Of a stretch of DNA of 64,000 bases, positions 57,401 through 64,000 are shown piece by piece. Under the pieces are notes generated by a model, which ran no database searches, was not told where the DNA came from, and worked only from the letters and a program-made list of their open reading frames with translations. Source of the stretch: Macrotrachela quadricornifera. Its lineage: Eukaryota; Rotifera; Eurotatoria; Philodinida; Philodinidae. The first letter of the stretch is position 1; the number at the start of each line of letters is the position of its first letter. Location of the stretch: assembly GCA_022393335.1 (NCBI GenBank), contig JAJEKB010020950.1, positions 502,841-566,840 on the forward strand. The letters are read 5' to 3'. Position numbers and translations under genes: made by a program.

Positions 57401-60400
57401 ACGTTGATTCCGAATATGTAAATCTTTTGGTAAAATATTGCCAGTCAAAAACTGCCATTGACGCCACTTATCCTCTATTTAAATAGTTGTCGAACTCTAT
57501 TTTGCAGCTGTCCTTAGTAGCGATTTCCGGGACAAACTATCTTTTTGTGTCCCGATCCCGAATGTCCCGTTCCGAAAATTCTTCGAGTTATTCCGTCAAA
57601 TTCCGTTTATTTCATTGACCAAAATACTTTCATCTGATTCAATATCATTATCAACTCTAAATAAAACAATCAAATTAATGGTTGTCGAAAGTCAAGAAGT
57701 TGACGAAGTGACAACTAATAAAGATAGTGACAATGAACAGCTTTAGATAAATCTCTTCATATATTTTTCTGCACTTTTTTCTTGTCTTTTGTTTAAAAAT
57801 TAATACATTTGGTAGACAAAATATTGAAGTTTAGGAGATGTTTTAATACATCGATTAAAAAGAAATCTTTACTTTGGTTTTTTTTATATCGTCTCGATTC
57901 CGTGTGTCGCGCGGGATGGAACAAACGAGCTTTTTTGGATTCGGTACTGTTCCGCAGATCTTTAGTCTTCAACTTAACTTTCACTGTGATCCAGTGTTCG
58001 ATCACTCCACTCTCAATGATTAGTTTAAATTCGAGAACCAATTAGTTTTTCAAATATCATTAAGAATGATAATTTTGACGCTTTCTAACTGTTGTGCTCT
58101 GTTTCCAAAGTTATGTACAACACTATAAATGTGAACTTTTATCTTTTAGAATATGATATAATTACTTCTGGTAGTGATTGAATAAATGAATGAATATTGG
58201 CATTGGTTGCTGCCTCAACGATATCATCCGTGGTAAGCAAGCTCTGATCACTACCATAGGCGATATTCTCACGAATCGACACATTGAACAATACTGGCTC
58301 TTGTTCGACGTAAGCGATACCTGAACGAAGTTGTCGTAGATTCACCTCGCGAATATTTTTCGAATTTATTTGCTGTTCAATAAAAAGGAAAAATATTTTG
58401 AAAAGGAAATGAGTAAGTGGCAATGTTTCATACCACTTCACCATCGACAACATCATAGAATCGTTCGATAAGCGCCAAGACAGTTGATTTTCCACATCCA
58501 GTGGTACCTATGCATTTACATAAATGAAATGTTTAATATACTTAACTTGAATTAACAGAAAAATAATCAAAAAGTTCCATATAACAAATGAAACATTTTC
58601 ATTCCAATGCAAATTCTGAAATAAGTATACGAAAAATACTTATGACATAACAAACGTAACAGTCGAGGAAATTTTCTTTCTATACAGTCTGATAGGGAAA
58701 AAACAGTTTATCAGCGCAGCCCTTTTAGGGCTAAAGTGTAGAACTCACACATCTTCAGGTTAATTATGCTAACATAAAATTCTAGAGGTGAATAATATAG
58801 TGGTCATTTGATAGCTATGGTTGAAATAATTGTGGATGAGACTATAAAGATTATCTAGTAACTATGACTTCAATTAATCGATCAGTATTGATTAAAAATG
58901 GCTATCAACGTTAAATTATTTAGTATGATTGTATTATTTTTTAATGTTGCATCAACGAACAGATGCTTTGTCAATAAATTAGAATTTTCTGCGTTCGAAC
59001 ATAATTTAATGATAAAGAAAATCATATTCGTTAAATCATTTGATATCATTCTTTGTATGAGTTAAAACAATGTCATTAGGTGTATAAACATTTTTTGTAT
59101 GCGTATTAATATTACTACTCAATCTTGAAAGACATGCTATGCAAATACGAAAACTGTTTGTAGCAGGTATCATAGACTATTGCATTTATGATCATTGAGC
59201 TGTTCCTCTGTCAAATAAAGTATTTTCACATTTAATCATGAACTACAATGATATTATAAAGAACAATATGAATTTTGATACTTATTTTGTTTAAGTGCTA
59301 TTTCTATCCAAAAAAAGTTCTATCATATCATTTCAAGAATATAATTTTTGTTTATCACAAAATAATGTTCAAACACAGAAAATTCTAATTTATTGATAAG
59401 GCACCTACTCGTTGATACAATATTAAACAATAATACAATCATACTAAATTATTTAACGATAATAGTCATTTTAAATCAATACTGAACGATTTATTTAAAT
59501 CATACTGATTAGATGATTCTTATAGTCTTCTTCATGTTTCTTTGAACTATAGCCAACGGATTATAATTTTTACTATAGTTATCAAATGTTCATTTGTACT
59601 ACAGTTACCATAGCCATTTTGACCATCGTTGTTAAATGGTCATTTGTCTCGTAGTTATAATGAGCATATGTATCATATGGTCATTTGTAGCATGTTTACC
59701 ATGGACATTTTGACCGCGTTACCGACAGATGGACACAGATGATTTTCGGTTTCTGGACTCTAACTTTTCTATCTAGAGAATTTTTTTGCTTTTCATGATT
59801 TACCGTTATTTTTATTTTTATAATTATTGATTTGACAGAACAAGCTATCTTTATTAAATTGAAGAAGTTAAATTAATCTGTTAATATCTTTACAATAACT
59901 CTTCATTCTAGGCTTTATTTGATCGATGCGCTTGCCGATTTTTTCGTTTTTGTTCTCGTACTTTATGCATACATTCGTTTGTATTTTCTTGTCGCTTTCA
60001 TTTCCGACATCGGCGCACACGTTCTTGCTTTAGTTTTGATAGATATTGTTAATGCATCAACAAAACTATCGTAATTATATCAGTTAATAATAAGCTATTA
60101 AAAAGTTTTCTTCTTCTTCATTATTACAACTATTATTTACACTGTTCATTATAATTTATTATTAACAAGTTCAATTAATATAAATAATCTGATAAATATA
60201 TAATGAAAAATTGCACGTAGAGAAACAAATGAAGCAGATATTCATTATATCGCGCCTATCTGTTATAGGGGTCGCCGTTGCTAAGTGTCTGTAAGGAGAG
60301 ATGGTAAGCCGGTAAACTACGACCTAAGCTTACATTTACTATTTCCTTCGAAAATATATGTGAGTTCTACAAAATGCTCTGTTTTTCTATACTATTTGAT

Positions 60401-61653
60401 CATACTTCAATCAATTTTATAAGAATAATATTTTCGATGAGCTCTCTTTTGTTAGCTTGTACCACGGTAATATGAATGCTAGTGAGTATTTTTTGAACAA
60501 TTTTTGATAAAAATAAGGTAGAAAACTGCGGTTTTCACCTTTGGAAACAGAAGATGAAGATGCATCGAATTTCGTGTTATAGATTTTTCTACTATCGATT
60601 TCTAAAGTAGTTTTATTCAACTTTTAAACTGTCGAAAAGATGGCTGTTTATGGAAGAACGCCCAGAAATGTGCTTCTTTTTTATAGAAATTGCTAGAAAA
60701 TCATACTAGAGACTCGACTAAAATTACACATTGTCCATTTCAACCTTTTACACTTTGTGGATCTTCGATTAGTAGTTTAAGTTAATACTTGATAAATGAA
60801 AATTTACTATAAACAATGTTCTAGATGCGTTTGTTTTTAGAAAGATCAATCGAAAACTCTATAAAAGACAGATCAAGACACCTCATACTATATGATTGAA
60901 TGTATCTTCAGCTCCTCTTTTCGACAGTGAAAACCGCAGCTCTCTCTCTCTTGTTTCTATCAAAAGCTATTCAAAAAATACTGATTCGTCTTTTTCTAAT
61001 GGAATATTAACGTTACTGTGATACATACGAACACAACAGGTCTTATTGAAAATCTTTTTCTTTTCATATTAGTTGAGATATGAATAAATAGCATAAAAAA
61101 TAGAGCATTTTTTTCTCTATCAGACTATATAAAACGAAAATTTTCTCCACTATTATGTCAGATATTATAGTGTCGGCGTCATTAGTTTTGGTATGCTCTA
61201 AGTATATACACTTCTGCTGGAACGGCTCACTACAGTTGGAAAATATTGTGAATGATACGCAAAAATAAGATGATTTTTTAGTTGCTGACTTCTCTCGTCA
61301 TGATCTACTTAGAATGTTTTAGTTTAATTTTTCAAAATTACATATATCTTTGAAAATTATTTAAAATAAATGCTGTTTCTTTATGAAGATTTCATAGTAT
61401 TACCCGTAATAATTACATGTACTCACCTACGAGAGCGATCGATTTACCAGCCATTAGTGTCAAGTTCAGATTATTGAGGATGCGAAGCGATGGTCGCGTA
61501 GGATAAGAAAATTTCACACGATCAAATTTGATTTGATCCAATTGTAGAGGAGACGCGTATTTTGTCTCGTCGTCTAAGATGATGCGTGGTCTGCGCTGAA
61601 AAAGTTGTGTGAAATATTTAGCCATGGCTAGAGAACTACCCAATTTAGGCAAC
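54423..61653 (-). CDS. ABCB-type (P-glycoprotein-like) transporter, last five exons
   Basis: Exons on the minus strand are 61653-61427, 58507-58434, 58372-58166, 54833-54687 and 54632-54423, all GT-AG and in phase, with stop TAA at 54425-54423. They encode a full nucleotide-binding domain: [20 protein letters not shown], Walker [11 protein letters not shown] (split by an intron after the first Gly base), Q-loop [10 protein letters not shown], signature [14 protein letters not shown], Walker [14 protein letters not shown]-loop [10 protein letters not shown], and the C-terminal end [18 protein letters not shown]. Preceding residues [13 protein letters not shown] match the linker before the second domain of full ABCB exporters, so this is the 3' end of a longer gene. 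Such proteins use ATP to export lipophilic compounds across the plasma membrane. The transmembrane exons should lie above 61653 but were not seen. Confidence 0.9.
54834..58165 (-). other. 3.3-kb intron of the ABCB gene
   Basis: The donor is GTAATT and the acceptor AAATACAG on the minus strand. It contains the palindrome at 56668-57045 and no recognised exon. Confidence 0.85.
56668..57045. repeat. 378-bp palindromic foldback
   Basis: The left arm TTTCATAAATTTCGACTCC and right arm GGAGTCGAAACTTATGAAA are mirrored through GAGAGAAGAATTGCATCGAT / ATCGATGCAGTTCTTCTCTC to a centre near 56857. Diverged arms are also at 5160-5280 and 5690-5870. Confidence 0.8.
58508..61426 (-). other. 2.9-kb intron interrupting Walker A
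   Basis: The donor is GTGAGT and the acceptor TGCATAG. It splits the ALV-GG codons at the Walker A loop. It holds the foldback at 58840-59527, loose ATGGTCATTTGTA repeats at 59575-59715, and a weak inverted pair at 60450-61010 around AACTGCGGTTTTCAC. Confidence 0.85.
58840..59527. mobile_element. 688-bp foldback element
   Basis: Ends GACTATAAAGATTATCTA and TAGATGATTCTTATAGTC are inverted. The arms continue for about 190 bp through ATTTAGTATGATTGTATTAT and CAATAAATTAGAATTTTCTG in both directions. The inner 300 bases are not mirrored and encode nothing recognisable. Confidence 0.8.
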
Positions 61654-62259
61654 CTAGTGAAGAAAGGAATAAAGAACGAATAGTGCATATTTGCATGTTT
61701 CAAAGTTTCTTTTCTCCTTGACAACTTCTTAAAATGTGACATTATTTTCCAATTGCACTTTCGACAATGAAGGGCTTTGAAAAAAATGGAAAAGCTTCCA
61801 TTTGATTACTTATACTCTCATTAAAATTGAGATTTGTTTACTGGCTTAGTCTTAACAAACTCAAGCTACATCAAAAAATTCAAATAGACTTTTCATCAGT
61901 TCATTAATCTATTTCTTCGCTTCTATGAAACGTTTCCTTTGCCAAATTCGATTTTTTTCATGTTTTCCAATTCAAAAAGGACAGGGGTGGATATGCTGGT
62001 AAAATTTGCCCTATTTGAAAATTATAAAAAAAACTACCCAAGAATTTTATATAGCTAGCAGAAATAATTGTAATATTTATTTATGTAAAATTTCTCACCA
62101 AGACACTATTGTTCTTTACTAATTCGACCGTATATATATGGTAATAGGCATATCAGATGTTAGCCGCCAGTAAAACTTGTGTTTTCTATCTAATATTCTC
62201 AAACGATAGGGCATCATTAGAGATATCTAAACCAAAAATATCAGTTTTTTCTTAGTTAA
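61654..62259. other. Likely intron upstream of the last ABCB exons
   Basis: No transmembrane exon was recognised here on the minus strand. Confidence 0.4.
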
Positions 62260-62947
62260 AGGGTGATTCAAAAGTTTTCTTCGTTCTGAGAAAAATTGTC
62301 CGTTCTCCGTTATCACAAATCCAATAACGCTCAAATTTGTACGTATAATTCCTTGTAACTAAATGAATATTACCCTAAATTTTCAAATCTCTAGTCCTTA
62401 TTATGGGTGAGATACATAGGGTCGTATGATAGTGAAGATTTTTTTTCGATAATCTAAAATCAAAATAGTGATGGCTTTCGGGTGCATAAAAGTCAATAAC
62501 AAATTTTATACCAAATGTAAGCGCATCAAAAATAGAACTTATCAATATTAAATGTTAAGAATTTTGTTGATCTCTTTAGATCAAATATAAGACATTTCTA
62601 GAAATTTCTGCTGTATGTTTGATTTAAAAAAATTGGCACAATCCTTAATATTTAATACTGATAAATCTCATTTTTGACGCGCCTTCATCTGGTATAAAAT
62701 TTTTTATTGACTCTTACGTACTCTGAAAGTCATCACTATTTTGATTTTAGGTCATCGAAAAAAGTCTACACCATCATACGACCCTATGTATCTCACCTAT
62801 AATTAGGACTAGAGATTTGAAAATTTAGAGTAGTATTCATCAATTTACGAGGGATTATACATCCAATTTTGAGCGTTTTGAATGCGTAAAAACGAAGAAC
62901 GAATAATTTTTCTAAGACCGATTAAGAATTTTGAATCCTCTTTTACT
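62260..62947. mobile_element. About 0.69-kb MITE, mariner-like ends
   Basis: Ends TAAAGGGTGATTCAAAA and TTTTGAATCCTCTTTTA are inverted, with TA at each border. Arms run about 200 bp, for example CATAGGGTCGTATGAT / ATCATACGACCCTATG and ATCAAAATAGTGATG / CATCACTATTTTGAT. No transposase. Confidence 0.75.
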
Positions 62948-64000
62948 TGTGAAAAATGCCAAAGTATATAATTGACACTAAATTGAATTCTTAGTCGAGA
63001 AATCGAGTTTTTTGGATACTGTTGGTATTTTGCGATTTTCTATCTTCACTCATCCATTCAAATTCTGCGACGTCTCAAAGAATGGAAAAATTTTTTTTTT
63101 ACAAAACTAGTTAACTCTGTAACTTCTACAATATCTTTACCAATTTATTATGGCAACATACTCGTAAAATGCACTGTTAACTCATATGAAGATTTGTATA
63201 CTTTGATACTGCTCACAGATAAATCAGAAAGAGTTAATGTTTTGGATTTGAAAGTTTCTAATGACGATATATTGTTTGAAAATATGAAATCAGAAGTCTA
63301 AATTTTACTGACGACCAGTTGTACACAAAATTGACAAATACTCTGGTGAACTCTCTGATAAGTTGTTTTACAAATTACACCTGATATAAGCGTTACCATA
63401 TATATGGTCGAATTATCAAAGAAAAATAGGGTCTTGGGAAAAAATTTTCTACCATTAAATAATGAGTGTCGCATAAATAACTGCACTATTAGTATTTCTA
63501 ACATACCTACTTTTTCTAAATTTGATTTAACTGATTCCTTTACCAAAGATTAATCAATTAATTCTCTAGAAAATGGTATATAGATGTTCCTGAGACTTGA
63601 GATGCCATCCTGATTTAAAACAATTCGAATATCCCAAAACTTTTTAAAATAAATATTTTTCGAATGATAATTTTGAATTTTATAATTCATGTACAAAGTG
63701 ATAGAAGTAATATCTCACGCTGTCTATTGGTAGATTTTGACCCCCTCTATTATTTGAAACAAGATTAATTTCATTTCTATTCAATATGTATGGTAAACAT
63801 GTTTTGATAAAAAAAGCTGTTAGCGCAATCCCTGCGGGATTAAAAATGTGAAACACGATGAAACTGCGTACATTGTATACCAGATATCCCGAGTTTATCC
63901 AAATAAATGTCTATGATGGTCTTTAGTCCTTCATAGATTACAGTCTATACTAGAATAGTACGAGTTACTGCAGTGTCGGTCGCTGTCTATAATGGTGACG
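62948..64000. other. Right end of the window, no gene resolved
   Basis: An 82-codon minus frame at 63298-63546 shows no motif. A small hairpin AGCGCAATCCCTGCGGGATT at 63812-63831 resembles one at 58713-58733. TMD exons of the ABCB gene may lie further right. Confidence 0.4.

Overview
This is an AT-rich eukaryotic nuclear window, most likely from a bdelloid rotifer of the Rotaria type. The reasons are spliced genes with very short GT-AG introns (44-113 nt) next to some very long ones, a bacterial/fungal/plant-type UPF0261 (Tm-1-like) gene in an animal-like setting, and a dense mix of degraded hAT, piggyBac, mariner/Tc1, pogo-like, Helentron and non-LTR elements whose protein remnants resemble rotifer copies as I remember them. 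No search was run, so the taxon is an inference. No tRNA, rRNA, CRISPR or bacterial operon was seen. A 221-nt assembly gap lies at 21954-22174.

Host genes, from left to right. (1) 1618-7130, plus strand: a six-exon gene for a protein of about 623 aa with a JmjC-like fold that lacks the expected iron ligands. (2) 9849-13587, plus strand: the 3' part of an RRM-type RNA-binding protein gene in four exons. (3) 34041-40935, minus strand: a two-exon UPF0261/Tm-1-like gene of about 432 aa, with a 5.6-kb intron and a small divergent ORF at its 5' end. (4) 54423-61653, minus strand: the five last exons of an ABCB (P-glycoprotein-type) transporter, covering the complete second nucleotide-binding domain; the upstream exons lie beyond the window or were not recognised. 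Each of these genes has at least one intron of 2.7-5.6 kb filled with repeats.

Between and inside the genes lie mobile elements. The best preserved is a 3994-bp hAT element (24739-28732) with a perfect 8-bp target duplication and an apparently intact five-exon transposase of 750 aa. It sits inside the reading frame of an older piggyBac transposase that carries several stop codons. Others are a 3.2-kb foldback element (29662-32864) holding two smaller elements with perfect 8-bp duplications, a 1.3-kb mariner with one internal stop (43000-44300), a Tc1-like stump, a Helentron tail (helicase end plus endonuclease), a DDE_1/CENPB-type transposase pseudogene, a non-LTR reverse transcriptase pseudogene, clustered mariner-type MITEs in alternating orientation, and a piggyBac-type MITE inside a pogo/Tigger-like element.

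The rest is repeat-rich sequence: a dispersed family starting with a CCCTCGACTGAAGGGAG hairpin, a GC-rich hairpin in three copies, degenerate 20-bp repeats around AAGGGGTTAGATATAGA, a 61-62 bp tandem array flanked by opposite GC skews, and several large inverted repeats. The host genes do not form a pathway. The window reads as gene-poor, transposon-rich DNA in which unrelated genes survive with inflated introns.
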